DNA of 64,000 nucleotides from Azospirillum sp. TSH64 (GTDB lineage: Bacteria > Pseudomonadota > Alphaproteobacteria > Azospirillales > Azospirillaceae). Positions 25,947-34,758 of this stretch are shown one piece after another (position 1 is the stretch's first letter; every line of letters starts with the position of its first letter). A model generated the notes under the pieces. The model worked only from the letters and a program-made list of their open reading frames with translations, was not told the DNA's origin and did no database searches. The position numbers were made by a program, and so were the translations under genes. Where the stretch lies: assembly GCF_003116035.1 (NCBI RefSeq), contig NZ_LGQW01000015.1, forward strand, positions 5,618,244 to 5,682,243. The letters are read 5' to 3'.

Positions 25947-27338
25947 ATGACCGCCCGCTTCGCCGCATCGCTGTCCGCGCTTCTCCTGCTGGGGGTGGCG
26001 TCGGCTCCGGCGATGGCCGAACTGGTGCCGGTGCAGCCGACGATTCCTCCCGCCGCCTATTACGGACTGCCCGAGCCGGAGGCCGAGATCGTCGTTCCCA
26101 GCGGCCCGGTGCAGGACGCCAAGCCGGGCAGCGCGCCGAACTCTGCCCCGAACACTGCAGCGGGCAAGCCGGCCGCCAACCCGTCCGCTCCGGCCCCGGC
26201 CAAGCCCGACGGGCCGGGCGAGCTGATCGAGAGCTGGGACGGCGGGGCCGCCAAGAAGAAGGACGGCAGCTTCGCCTATTGCGTGGCGGAGGGGGAATTC
26301 ACCACCGGCCATGTGCTGATGTTCGCGCGCAGCCCGAAGGGCGAGACCAACATCGGCATCGGCATCCCCGGCGCCGACCTGCCCAAGGGCGGCGAGTGGC
26401 CGGTGACCATCGAGGTCGACAAGAAGCTGAAGCGGGAGCGGACCGCCGTCGCGTCCCAGCCGGACATGCTGGTGGTCTCCAACGGCAAGGACGAAGAGCT
26501 GATCAACGCCCTGATGGGCGGCAACGAGCTGGTGGTGTCGTCGGCCAGCGACCGCATCGTCTTCAAGCTGGCCGGCACCAAGAAGGTGCTGGGCGACCTG
26601 AAGACCTGCGTCGACAAGGGCGGCAACGTTCCGCCGATCAAGGTCGCCGCCGGCCGCCCGGCGGACAAGGACCGCAAGAACCGCCTGCCGGAAGGGCTGG
26701 ACAGCCTGCTGACCGCCGCCGGCGTCCATGACGCCGAGCTGGTGCCGATGGACAAGGTCCCGCAGGACCGCCGCCCGGCCGACGTCGCCTGGCGCTTCGG
26801 CCCCATCGTTGGCGGCATCCGCGAACGCGCGGTGGGCGAAGGCGCCAGGATCGACGAGCTGTCCGACAGCTTCGCCGAGGCTATGAAGCAGCGTTGCGAG
26901 GGCACGCCGACCGTCGTCCTGAACCAGTCCGAGCAGGCGGGGGCCGTCTGGCTGCGCACCGGATCGGTCGACTGCGCGATGCCGCAGGGCAAGCTGCACG
27001 TCACGTTGAACTTCCTGCTGTCGCAGCGCCGCCTGTTCACCGTCATCTTCCACGAGGCCAGCGAGCCCGACGTGCAACTGGCCGACAAGGTGCGCGACAA
27101 CCTCGCCCAGGTGCTGCGCCGTGCCGGCCTCGCCCCGGCTCCCGCCGTCACCGACGCGACGCCTGCCCAACCTGCGCCCACTCAGGGTGGACCGGCCCAA
27201 CCCGCACCGGCCCAGACTGCGCCGGCACCGGCGGTGCAAGCTCCCGCACCGGCTCCCGCTGCCCCTGCGGCCACCCCTGCGGCCCCCGTTCCGCCGACGG
27301 TGAAGCCGCAATCGAAACCGCAACCGTCGAAGCCCTGA
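25947..27338 (+). CDS. Secreted protein with Cys-bracketed domain and Pro/Ala-rich tails, function unknown
   Basis: A 463-aa exported protein: signal peptide about 1-24 (cleavage near AMA-E), a Pro/Ala-rich linker (to about 100), a domain at about 105-225 bracketed by Cys112 and Cys221, a second unknown domain (about 245-405) with paired cysteines (KQRCEG and SVDCAM), and a Pro/Ala-rich low-complexity tail. The 105-225 domain resembles the protein at 9626-10120: VDKK, a INALMGGNELVV segment and LAGTKKVLGDLKTC at its end. It may sit in the periplasm or envelope. ATG 25947 is chosen for its clean signal peptide; ATG 25932 is the alternative. Confidence 0.72.
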   Translation: MTARFAASLSALLLLGVASAPAMAELVPVQPTIPPAAYYGLPEPEAEIVVPSGPVQDAKPGSAPNSAPNTAAGKPAANPSAPAPAKPDGPGELIESWDGGAAKKKDGSFAYCVAEGEFTTGHVLMFARSPKGETNIGIGIPGADLPKGGEWPVTIEVDKKLKRERTAVASQPDMLVVSNGKDEELINALMGGNELVVSSASDRIVFKLAGTKKVLGDLKTCVDKGGNVPPIKVAAGRPADKDRKNRLPEGLDSLLTAAGVHDAELVPMDKVPQDRRPADVAWRFGPIVGGIRERAVGEGARIDELSDSFAEAMKQRCEGTPTVVLNQSEQAGAVWLRTGSVDCAMPQGKLHVTLNFLLSQRRLFTVIFHEASEPDVQLADKVRDNLAQVLRRAGLAPAPAVTDATPAQPAPTQGGPAQPAPAQTAPAPAVQAPAPAPAAPAATPAAPVPPTVKPQSKPQPSKP

Positions 27339-27399
27339 CGGAACTCACGCCCTTCCGGCCCATTGACCCTATACGGAAGGGCCATCGATCAGCGTGACC

Positions 27400-29241
27400 A
27401 TGCCTGACAACTCCGCGTCCATCGACGGCGTGGGCGACAACGCCCGCGCCGGAAGCGATCCCTATGCGGCGCTCGATGCCTCAGCCGCCACCACCGTGTC
27501 CGAGCGCTGGAGCGTGCGCAACAGCGCGCTCGCCGTGGTCGTGCTGGCCGCACTGGTCGGCGGCGTAGTCGGGCTGGCGGTCGGCCTGCTGCATGAAGCG
27601 GTGCTGTTGATGCAGACACTGGCCTTCGACCTGCCCGATGGCGAGCGGCTGGGGCAGGGCGCGCCGGACCTGCTGCGCACACTCGGCGTGCCGGTGGTGG
27701 GCGGTTTGCTGCTGGGCATCCTGTCACTGCTGGTGCGGCGCTGGCGCCCCAACGCCATCGTCGACGCGGTGGAGGCGAACGCGCTCTACGGCGGCAAGAT
27801 GTCCCTGATCGACAGCCTGCGCCTGACGGTGACCACCGCCCTGTCCAACGCGTCGGGCGCATCGGTCGGCATGGAGGCGGCCTATACCCAGGCCGGCGCC
27901 GGGCTGGCCTCATCGCTGGGCCAGCGGTTGCGGCTGCGCCGGGCCGATCTGCGCACCATGGTCGGCTGCGGGGCGGCGGCGGCCATCGCCGCGGCCTACC
28001 ATGCGCCGCTGGCTGGGGCCTTCTACGCTTTTGAACTGGTGTTGGGCGGCTACACCCTGGCCGTGCTGGCCCCGGTCGGAGCGGCGGCGGCGCTGGGGGT
28101 GGCGGCGTCGGCCCTGCTGACCGGCGGCGAGGTGCCGCTGGCGCTCGGCCGGCCGGTGGTGATCGCCGGCTGGGATTACGCCGCCTGCGGTGTCGTCGGC
28201 TTCCTGGCCGGCTGGCTCAGCATCCTCGCCATGCAGGCGGTGACGGTGGCCGAACGCGGCTTCAACCGCCTGCCGGTCCCGCGCTGGATGCGCCCGGCCA
28301 TCGGCGGACTGATGGTGGGCGCGCTGGCGCTGGCGGTTCCGGCGGTGATGGGAAGCGGCCCCGGTGCCGTCCCGCCGGAACTGGCGGGCGGCGCGCTGGC
28401 GCTGGCCCTGACGCTCGCGGCGAAGATCCTGGCATCGGCGGTGTCGCTGGGCTCGGGCTTCCGCGGCGGCTTGTTCAGCGCCTCGCTGTTCATCGGCGGT
28501 TTGTTCGGCGGCCTGCTGGGTCAGGCCATCGAAACTTTTCTGCCGGGGCTGGGGATCGACGGCGGCCTGCTGCTGCTGGTCGGCATGGGGTCGGTCGCCG
28601 CCGGCGTCGTCGGCGCGCCGGTCACCATGGTGCTGCTGGTGCTGGAGACGACCCAGGATCTGTGGGCGGCGTCGGGCGTGCTGATCGGGGTCGTGCTGTC
28701 GACCACCGTGGTGCGGCAGGCCTTCGGCTACTCCTTCGCCACCTGGCGTTTCCACCTGCGCGGCGTGCCGATCCGCGGGGCTTATGATGTCGGCTGGCTG
28801 TCGGAGCTGACGGCCTTCCGGCTGATGCGGCGGGACGCCAAGACGGTGCCGGCCACCCTGACGGTGGAGGCGCTGCGCCGCCTTTATCCGCTGGGCTCGA
28901 CCAAGGCGGTCTTCGCCGTGGACGAGATGGGCCGCTATGCCGGGATGGTCGACATGTCGGTCGTCCACGATCCGGAACAGGACACCGCCGCCACCGAAAC
29001 CCGGGTCGAGTCGCTCGCCAACAAGGCCGACGCCGTCCTGATGCCCGGCGATGACGCCCGCACCGTGCTGAACCGCTTCGGCAGCGAGGAGGTGGAGGCC
29101 CTTCCGGTGCTGTCCTCCCCCACCGACCGGCGGATCATCGGCTATGTGACGGAGTCCTTCGCGCTGCGCCGCTATTCCCAGGCGCTGGAACGCCAGCGCG
29201 GCGAGGATCTGGGCGAGCGGGGGCTCTGGGGCCGGGACTGA
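27400..29241 (+). CDS. ClC-family chloride channel/transporter with CBS domains (divergent)
   Basis: A 613-aa membrane protein with ten or more helices of the ClC fold followed by a cytoplasmic CBS-like region from about residue 470. The second ClC motif survives as SVGMEAAYTQ with the gating glutamate kept, and the third region reads GSGFRGGLFSASLFIGG. The first selectivity motif (GSGIP or GHGVP in most members) is replaced by NAIVDAVEAN, so ion selectivity may differ. The C-terminal half contains FAVDEMGRYAGMVDM and VLPVLSS-type CBS strands. ATG 27400 is used; GTG 27394 is 6 bp upstream. Confidence 0.85.
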   Translation: MPDNSASIDGVGDNARAGSDPYAALDASAATTVSERWSVRNSALAVVVLAALVGGVVGLAVGLLHEAVLLMQTLAFDLPDGERLGQGAPDLLRTLGVPVVGGLLLGILSLLVRRWRPNAIVDAVEANALYGGKMSLIDSLRLTVTTALSNASGASVGMEAAYTQAGAGLASSLGQRLRLRRADLRTMVGCGAAAAIAAAYHAPLAGAFYAFELVLGGYTLAVLAPVGAAAALGVAASALLTGGEVPLALGRPVVIAGWDYAACGVVGFLAGWLSILAMQAVTVAERGFNRLPVPRWMRPAIGGLMVGALALAVPAVMGSGPGAVPPELAGGALALALTLAAKILASAVSLGSGFRGGLFSASLFIGGLFGGLLGQAIETFLPGLGIDGGLLLLVGMGSVAAGVVGAPVTMVLLVLETTQDLWAASGVLIGVVLSTTVVRQAFGYSFATWRFHLRGVPIRGAYDVGWLSELTAFRLMRRDAKTVPATLTVEALRRLYPLGSTKAVFAVDEMGRYAGMVDMSVVHDPEQDTAATETRVESLANKADAVLMPGDDARTVLNRFGSEEVEALPVLSSPTDRRIIGYVTESFALRRYSQALERQRGEDLGERGLWGRD

Positions 29242-29355
29242 CCGGAAAAAGACAGCAACGCTAAAACGACATCGCCGGCCCTGTGACGCCGCGGCGGCTG
29301 CCTGCCGTCGCGATGCCCCGGAACCGGCGATGCGGGTACCGTACTGGAGACGAGG

Positions 29356-30018
29356 TTACTGCTGGGTGCCGGTCGTGCCGGTGGCGCCCGGCGTGGTGGT
29401 GGCACCCGGCATCGTGTTGTTCGTCGTGCCGGTCGTCCCCGTGGTGTTGCCAGTGGTGGTGCCGGTCGTGCTGCCCGAGGTGGCCTGACCGGTGCTGCCC
29501 ATGTTCAGGGCGGACATCGTCTGCTGGTCGGCACGGCCGGTGACGCGCAGGCCGTTGTCACGCTGGAACTTCATCAGGGCGCTGCGGGTGCCGGCGCCCC
29601 AGACTCCGTCGACGGCGATGTCGCGGCCGTCGTTGCGGTCGTTCAGCGCCTGCTGGAGTTCACGGACCTGATCGTGGCTCAGCCGGGTGCTGGAGGCCAT
29701 GCTGCCGGAATGGTGGGCCGACGACCGGCGCGTGGAGCTGCCCGAGGTCTCGTCCTTCACTTCGGCCGTGGCGCGGTCGGTCACGCGGTCGGTCTTCTTG
29801 CTCAGGCTCTCGTCCATGGTGTTGCCGGCCACCGCGCCGCCGACGCCGCCGACCACCGCACCGACCGGACCGCCGACGACGGCACCGGCCACGGCACCCG
29901 TGCCGGCGCCGGTGGCCGTCCGCGAGGTTTCGGTGCTGCCGCAGGCGCTGAGCGCGAACAGGGCGCCGGCCGCAGTGGCGGTCATGACGATCTTCGAAAT
30001 CCCACGCATGGTTGCCAT
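29356..30018 (-). CDS. Putative lipoprotein with glycine-zipper and peptidoglycan-binding domain
   Basis: A 220-aa envelope protein. The signal ends in a lipobox, LSACG (Cys at about residue 26). Next comes a glycine-zipper segment (VAGAVVGGPVGAVVGGVGGAVAG, about 42-65), which inserts in or packs against membranes, then a charged linker, then a PG_binding_1 domain at about 115-170 (DQVRELQQALNDRN; VDGVWGAGTRSALMKFQRDNGL). The last 45 residues are Thr/Gly repeats. It probably tethers the outer membrane to peptidoglycan. The gene is alone, divergent from the OpgC-like gene. Confidence 0.85.
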   Translation of the reverse strand: MATMRGISKIVMTATAAGALFALSACGSTETSRTATGAGTGAVAGAVVGGPVGAVVGGVGGAVAGNTMDESLSKKTDRVTDRATAEVKDETSGSSTRRSSAHHSGSMASSTRLSHDQVRELQQALNDRNDGRDIAVDGVWGAGTRSALMKFQRDNGLRVTGRADQQTMSALNMGSTGQATSGSTTGTTTGNTTGTTGTTNNTMPGATTTPGATGTTGTQQ

Positions 30019-30606
30019 CCTTCTCGATTACGATTCGATGTTGGCGACCCGCCGCCCGGTGCGGCCTGTACTGTCCTGCCGCACGGCAAGCGACAGCTGG
30101 GTCATGTGAAGAACAATCAACAGCGGGCCTTCTTGTTCCCTGATGTCGCGTCACGATTTTCCGCATACGCCGTTTACCATGGCGCAAACGGAGGCTCGGC
30201 CGGAGTAATACTCCGCCACTGCCTGGGGCCGCTCGCCCGACATGCGCCGGGGAATCGCTCTGGACGTTGCAGCGACAGGCTTTCCGGCGCGATGACGATG
30301 AAAGAGGTGCGGCGAGGTGTGTCGTCCTCTTCATCCGCCCGCAATTCGGCCTCCCCGATAACGGGTTGGTTTCCACACCCCTCCCGAGAAGGGTTTAACG
30401 CTTTTCCCCTCCGACGCCGCGTTGGAAGCATTCCCCCATCGCGTTGGACACCCGGCCGGCGAAATTGACCATGGTTGGGCTACATCCGTCGTGGCGGTGC
30501 CGGACCCAAGGTAGTCAGGCACCGTAGCGATTCGTCTGCTGACCCCCACCGGGGCCGCTTCCACACGGGCGCTGGAGCCCGCGACAGCAGGAGAGGCGAG
30601 GGCTGC
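30019..30606. other. 588-bp divergent intergenic region
   Basis: No convincing gene is seen. Short open frames on both strands here lack ribosome sites and family-like sequence. The region should hold divergent promoters for the lipoprotein (minus) and the OpgC-like gene (plus). The base composition is somewhat lower in GC near 30100-30200 than in the flanking genes. Confidence 0.5.
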
Positions 30607-31767
30607 ATGCAGCAACGTCAGACACGCGACGCCCGGCTCGATCTTTTCAAGGGCGTGGCCCTTCTGATCATCTTCATCAACCATGTCGGCGGGAATCCGC
30701 TGGCGAAGCTGATGCCCGCCCGTTTCGGACCGTCGGATTCGGCCGAGATCTTCGTCTTCATCTCCGGCTATGCCATCGCGCTCGCCTATGGCCCGGTGCT
30801 GGCGGAGCGCGGGTTCGCGGCCTGCCAGCGCAAGGCCCTCGACCGTTGCCGTCAGCTTTGGGTCGCCAACATCCTGACCATGCTGGTCAGCGCGCTGGTG
30901 GTGGCCTTCGCCGTATATATCGGCGATCTGCCGATGGAGGCGTCCAATCGGCTGGAAAGCTTCGCACCGCTGTTCGACACCCCCGTCACGGCGATGGCGT
31001 GGACCCTGGTGCTGATGTATCTGCCCTTCGCCTTCGACATCCTGGCGCTCTACATCCTGCTGGTGGCGGTGGCGCCGCTGTTCCTGTGGAGCTATGCCCG
31101 CTTCGGCTATGCGGCGGTCGCGCTGTCGGTCCTCCTCTATCTGGTGGCGCAGGCGGCCCCCGGGCTGGTGCCGCCCAACCTGTGGGACGAGGACTGGAAC
31201 TTCAGCCCGCTGGCCTGGCAATGCGTGTTCTTCCTCGGCACCGCCCTGGCGCTGGTGGTGCGCAGCGGGCGGGTCCGGCTGCCGCAGTCGCGCTGGCTGC
31301 TGACGGCCGTGCTGGCGTTGCTCGGCGGCATGGCGGTGTGGAAGTTCGCCGCCTCCGACATCGGCCATGCCGTGACGCCGGCGGCGTTCCGGGGCTGGCT
31401 GCCGGAGGAGTCGATCCCCTGGGCCGACAAGGACACGCTGGGGCCGATGCGGCTGCTGCATTTCCTGGCGCTTGCCTGTGCGGCGGCCCTGCTGGTGCCG
31501 CGGGATGCGGGATGGCTGCGCTCCGCCCCCGCCCGCCTGCTGGTCGCCTGCGGCCGGCATTCGCTGCCGGTCTTCTGCGTCGGCGTGGTGCTGTCTATCG
31601 CCGGCTCCGCCCTGCTGGTGGCGGAGGATGGTGCCCTGATGGTGCTGGCGGTCAATCTGGTCGGGGTCGCCGCGCTGCTGGCGCTGGCGCTGGTGCTGGA
31701 GCGGCGGCGGACCCGCCATCAGCCGTCGAAGCCGGCGGTGCCGTCCGCGGTGCCCGAAACGCCTTAG
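30607..31767 (+). CDS. OpgC-like membrane acyl/succinyltransferase family protein
   Basis: A 386-aa integral membrane protein with about ten helices. The N-terminus RDARLDLFKGVALLIIFINHVGG and FGPSDSAEIFVFISGYAIAL match the OpgC family, which adds succinyl or other substituents to periplasmic glucans; related acyltransferases share the R-x-D-x3-G-x-A start and an H near helix 1. The ATG is preceded by a purine-rich GAGAGGCGAGGG. No mdoG/opgG glucan genes are nearby, so the acceptor is uncertain. A small gene follows 66 bp on. Confidence 0.83.
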   Translation: MQQRQTRDARLDLFKGVALLIIFINHVGGNPLAKLMPARFGPSDSAEIFVFISGYAIALAYGPVLAERGFAACQRKALDRCRQLWVANILTMLVSALVVAFAVYIGDLPMEASNRLESFAPLFDTPVTAMAWTLVLMYLPFAFDILALYILLVAVAPLFLWSYARFGYAAVALSVLLYLVAQAAPGLVPPNLWDEDWNFSPLAWQCVFFLGTALALVVRSGRVRLPQSRWLLTAVLALLGGMAVWKFAASDIGHAVTPAAFRGWLPEESIPWADKDTLGPMRLLHFLALACAAALLVPRDAGWLRSAPARLLVACGRHSLPVFCVGVVLSIAGSALLVAEDGALMVLAVNLVGVAALLALALVLERRRTRHQPSKPAVPSAVPETP

Positions 31768-31833
31768 AGTCCGCGGGAGCCAGCTACGGCCGGGCGTCTT
31801 GAATCCTGCGCCCGCTGAGCGCATAATTCGACC

Positions 31834-32130
31834 ATGCAAGTCAACCCGGCCATACCGTCCTACCAGACGCTGAAGCCAACCCCGCAGCTGACGCCCGCGG
31901 CGCAGGTCGCCATGTCTCCGGCGGTCCAGGCGGCGCAGCAGATCGCCCCCGCGGTGCGGACGCAGACCGTCTCGGCTCCCCAGGCGGCCGGCAAGTCCGA
32001 CCAGACCCGCGACGCCCGCACCGCCACCCAGGGCAATCAGGCGGTCGACACCACTGCCGGCACGCTCGCCGCCCGGGTGAATGCGCAGGGCTACCAGCCG
32101 CGCGGGGCTCTGCTGAACCTGTCGGTCTAA
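31834..32130 (+). CDS. Small hypothetical protein, Ala/Gln/Pro-rich
   Basis: A 98-aa frame with composition suggesting a flexible or disordered protein: VQAAQQIAPAVRTQTVSAPQAAG in the middle and an ending YQPRGALLNLSV. No signal peptide and no recognised domain. It is supported as a gene mainly by its position: it lies downstream of the OpgC-like gene and ends 12 bp before a very strong bidirectional terminator. It is not recognised as a member of any family. Confidence 0.55.
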   Translation: MQVNPAIPSYQTLKPTPQLTPAAQVAMSPAVQAAQQIAPAVRTQTVSAPQAAGKSDQTRDARTATQGNQAVDTTAGTLAARVNAQGYQPRGALLNLSV

Positions 32131-32142
32131 GCCAAGATCGCT

Positions 32143-32196
32143 CCAACAAGGAAAAGGCGGCGGAGGGCTTTCCCTCCGCCGCCTTTTCCTTGTTGG
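32143..32196. terminator. Perfect 25-bp inverted repeat, bidirectional terminator
   Basis: Twenty-five perfectly paired bases (left arm starts CCAACAAGGAAAAGG at 32143, right arm ends CCTTTTCCTTGTTGG at 32196) close on a 4-nt CTTT loop. The GC core (GGCGGCGGAGGG) followed by CCTTTTCC acts as stem plus T-tract in both directions. It lies between two convergent genes, 12 bp after one stop and 5 bp before the other. Confidence 0.9.
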
Positions 32197-32201
32197 AAAA
32201 C

Positions 32202-32639
32202 TCAGTGCGACAGTTCGCTCAGCGGACCCTTGCCCTTGACGGTCTCGTAACGGCCCTTCTGCCACTTCTCCAAGCCCTGGAGCTGCTGTTCGGTCATGTC
32301 GAGGGTGAGCTTGACGCCCTTCATGTGCAGCTTGTTCAGCGGCAGGACCACGTCCTTGTCGCTGACGTCGATGGTGTGGTCGACGTCGATCACGGCGTAG
32401 AGCTTGTTGTCGTAGCGGACGATGTCTTCGATCTCCGCCATGTTCTCGCCCTTGGCGCCGTAGATGTCCTTGCCCTTCAACTGGTCGACATGCAGCTTCA
32501 TCAGAGCCGGGTCGACGCTGTCGTCGATTGCCGCAACCGACGGGTTGTTCGACTTGGTCACGCTGTGGTCCGAGGCGGCCAGCGCGGGCGTGGCGGCGAG
32601 CAGCGCGGCGGTGCAGCCCAGAACGAGATAGCGTTTCAT
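32202..32639 (-). CDS. Exported PRC-barrel domain protein
   Basis: A 145-aa protein with a signal peptide (MKRYLVLGCTAALLAATPALA, cleavage near residue 21-22). The mature part contains a PRC-barrel-like segment at about 50-110 (LKGKDIYGAKGENMAEIEDIV; LYAVIDVDHTIDVSDKDVVLPLNKL). PRC-barrel proteins are small beta-barrels in envelope or RNA-processing contexts; exported forms are common in Azospirillum-like bacteria and their role is unknown. It has its own promoter and converges on the preceding small gene. Confidence 0.83.
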   Translation of the reverse strand: MKRYLVLGCTAALLAATPALAASDHSVTKSNNPSVAAIDDSVDPALMKLHVDQLKGKDIYGAKGENMAEIEDIVRYDNKLYAVIDVDHTIDVSDKDVVLPLNKLHMKGVKLTLDMTEQQLQGLEKWQKGRYETVKGKGPLSELSH

Positions 32640-32710
32640 CGGTTGGCTCCATCTTTCGTGGATGTTGTGGCGGATCAACACCCTTGCCGACCGATAGGTT
32701 TCCCATTTTC

Positions 32711-32750
32711 CAAAAGAAAAAGGGCCTTCCTCCCATTTGGAGAAAGGCCC
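32711..32750 (-). terminator. Intrinsic terminator of the clpP-like gene
   Basis: On the minus strand GGGCCTTTCTCC pairs with GGAGGAAGGCCC across a short loop with one mismatch and is followed by TTTTTCTTTTG. It lies 26 bp past the stop of the clpP-like gene. Confidence 0.88.
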
Positions 32751-32776
32751 CGTTTCTTCCGGAGAAAGCGGAACTT

Positions 32777-33403
32777 TTACTTCAGCTCGTCCATCGTGTC
32801 GATGACATGGCTGACGATGCCGTATTCCTTGGCCTCGTCGGCCATCATCCAATAGTTGCGGTCCGTATCCTTGGCGACCTTCTCGAATGTCTGCCCGGTC
32901 TCACGCGCGATGATCTTGTTCAGACGCTCGCGCATGCGGATGATTTCCTTCGCCTCGATGGCGATGTCCGTCGCCCGGCCGCCCGTTCCGCCCAGCGGCT
33001 GGTGGATCAGGAAGCGGGTGTTCGGCAGGCAGAAGCGGTCTTCCTTCTTCGCCGCCAGATAGATGTGGCAGCCGGCGCTGGCGACCCAGCCCGTGCCCAG
33101 CATCTTCACCCGCGGCTTGATGAAGCGGATCATGTCGTGGATGGTGTCGCCCGCCTCGACATGGCCGCCCGGCGAGTTGACCACGACGGTGATGTCGTCG
33201 TCGCTCTCATGCGCGAGCGCCAGCAGCTGGGCCGACACGACCTGCGCCAGCTTCATGTCGATCTGACCGAAGATCAGGACCGTGCGCGCCTTGAACAGGC
33301 TCTGCTGCACGGCGGCGAACTGCGGCTGGGCGCTTTCCTTCGACTTCTCGTCCGGTTCCTTTTCGGGTTCATCGTCGAACCGGGTGTATCCGACCTGCGC
33401 CAT
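32777..33403 (-). CDS. clpP: ClpP-family serine protease paralog with Asn at the catalytic Asp position
   Basis: A 208-aa ClpP-fold protein. The nucleophile is Ser109 in GWVASAGCH and the general base is His134 in FLIHQPLGG. The usual third residue (Asp in ERDRFLSA of E. coli) aligns with Asn183 in TDRNYWMMADEAKEYG. The N-terminus has a charged, Glu/Lys-rich extension (residues 8-26) in place of the usual propeptide. The segment around Ser differs from the standard QAASMGA. ClpP forms heptameric rings with an AAA+ unfoldase; no clpX or lon lies next to this gene, so it is probably a second, specialised ClpP. The chosen start MAQVGYTRF removes an unlike 96-residue upstream frame. Confidence 0.88.
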   Translation of the reverse strand: MAQVGYTRFDDEPEKEPDEKSKESAQPQFAAVQQSLFKARTVLIFGQIDMKLAQVVSAQLLALAHESDDDITVVVNSPGGHVEAGDTIHDMIRFIKPRVKMLGTGWVASAGCHIYLAAKKEDRFCLPNTRFLIHQPLGGTGGRATDIAIEAKEIIRMRERLNKIIARETGQTFEKVAKDTDRNYWMMADEAKEYGIVSHVIDTMDELK

Positions 33404-33798
33404 TGATGTTCTTCTCCCTGGTATCGGAAGCGGGGTATCGGGACCGGGATTCGCCGCCGGAGGAATGCCCCGACCGCTGTCCCGCTGCCGCATGCGCCTT
33501 GCCTGCTTCACCACATAGCCCGTCCGGGCTTCATGTTCAACGTCCGGCGGGTCAAAATCGATGGGTCGGGCCGCGGCCGGATGGCACGTTTGCAACGCGG
33601 TGCAACAGTTTTCTGGCGATGTTCCACCGTTCCACCCCTCGAACACGAGGCTGTCCTCCGACATCGCAGGCACGACGGTCCTTTCTACCATGCGGCGGCG
33701 GCACGGGTAAGGGGAGGGTCAAAATCCGGTTCAGGCCATTGACGACCTTTGATTAGCAACGCCAGATTCTGCCGAGAACGGGCCTGGAGTGCAGTGCT
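33404..33798. other. 395-bp divergent intergenic region
   Basis: Lies between the clpP-like gene (minus) and the glycosyltransferase (plus). Short frames here have shadow-like composition and no ribosome sites. It presumably contains both promoters. No clear hairpin or repeat was found. Confidence 0.5.
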
Positions 33799-34662
33799 AT
33801 GGACGGGACTGGAACAGGGCAGGACCCCTCCTTCGGCGTTTCCGTCATCATCGCGGCCCACCGCGCCCACGACACCATCGCCCGCGCGGTGCGGAGCCTG
33901 CTGGAGCAGGACTGGACGGCATGGGAGGCGGTGATCGTCAGCGACGACGGCACCGATTACCGTCCGACCCTGCGGGCCGCCGGGATCGACGATCCGCGGC
34001 TGGTCTTCACCGGGACCGGCCGGGTGGGCGCCGGGGCGCCCGCGGCGCGCAATGCCGGGCTGGCGGCGGCGCGGCTGGAACTGGTGGCGCCGCTTGATGC
34101 CGACGACCGCTTCCGCCCCGGCCGGCTGTCCGCCCTGGTGCCGCCGGCGCTCGGCAACGGCGCCGCCTTCGACAATGTCGCCGTGGTCCGCGACGAGGAC
34201 GACTCGCCGTTGCAGCACCTCTATGAGGATGGGCAGGCGCCGGCCCGGCTGGATGGCGCCGGCTTCCTGGCGACCTCGGTGCCGATGTTCCCGCTGGTGC
34301 GGCGCGATCTGGTGCCGGGCTGGGACGACGATGTGAATTTCTGCGACGACGTGGTCTTCAACGTCCGGGTTCTCGACGCCACCGGCGCGGTGCCGCTGGT
34401 GGCGACGCCCTTCTATGAATACCGGCAGCGCGCCGGCTCCATCACCTTCTCCGCCGACAGCGGCGAGCGGGCGGAGCGCTGCTACCGCCATGTGCTGGAC
34501 CGGCTGGACGGCGACGGGCTGGGCATCCGGGACGACGGGCTTCGCCGGCGCTTCACCCAGGCCATCGCCGCCAAGCGCGCCCGCAACGCCGCCTATGAGG
34601 CTGCCTTCAAGGCCGGCCGCTGCGCCAATTTCCAGGAATTCCTGGTGCTGGAGTGGGGGTAA
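33799..34662 (+). CDS. Glycosyltransferase family 2
   Basis: A 287-aa GT-A fold protein. The N-terminus FGVSVIIAAHRAHDTIARAVRSLLEQDW is the GT2 nucleotide-binding start, AARNAGLAAARLELVAPLDADDRF supplies the D-x-D type metal motif (LDADD), and DDVVFNVRVLD is the typical late acidic region. Family 2 enzymes transfer sugars from nucleotide-sugars to polysaccharides, lipids or proteins. There is no membrane segment, and no polysaccharide cluster is around it, so donor and acceptor are unknown. Confidence 0.9.
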   Translation: MDGTGTGQDPSFGVSVIIAAHRAHDTIARAVRSLLEQDWTAWEAVIVSDDGTDYRPTLRAAGIDDPRLVFTGTGRVGAGAPAARNAGLAAARLELVAPLDADDRFRPGRLSALVPPALGNGAAFDNVAVVRDEDDSPLQHLYEDGQAPARLDGAGFLATSVPMFPLVRRDLVPGWDDDVNFCDDVVFNVRVLDATGAVPLVATPFYEYRQRAGSITFSADSGERAERCYRHVLDRLDGDGLGIRDDGLRRRFTQAIAAKRARNAAYEAAFKAGRCANFQEFLVLEWG

Positions 34663-34758
34663 AAACCTGGGCGGCCAAGCTCCCGCTGGTTTTGCTTTAC
34701 CATTCTGTGTCAGCTTTGTTGCGTCGCACATCGCCGGACCGGACACGGGTAAAGCCCC

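Noticed and set aside
29356..29500. Possible short tandem repeat or CRISPR-like array
   Set aside because: The repeats are Thr/Gly codon repeats in the lipoprotein tail, without spacers.
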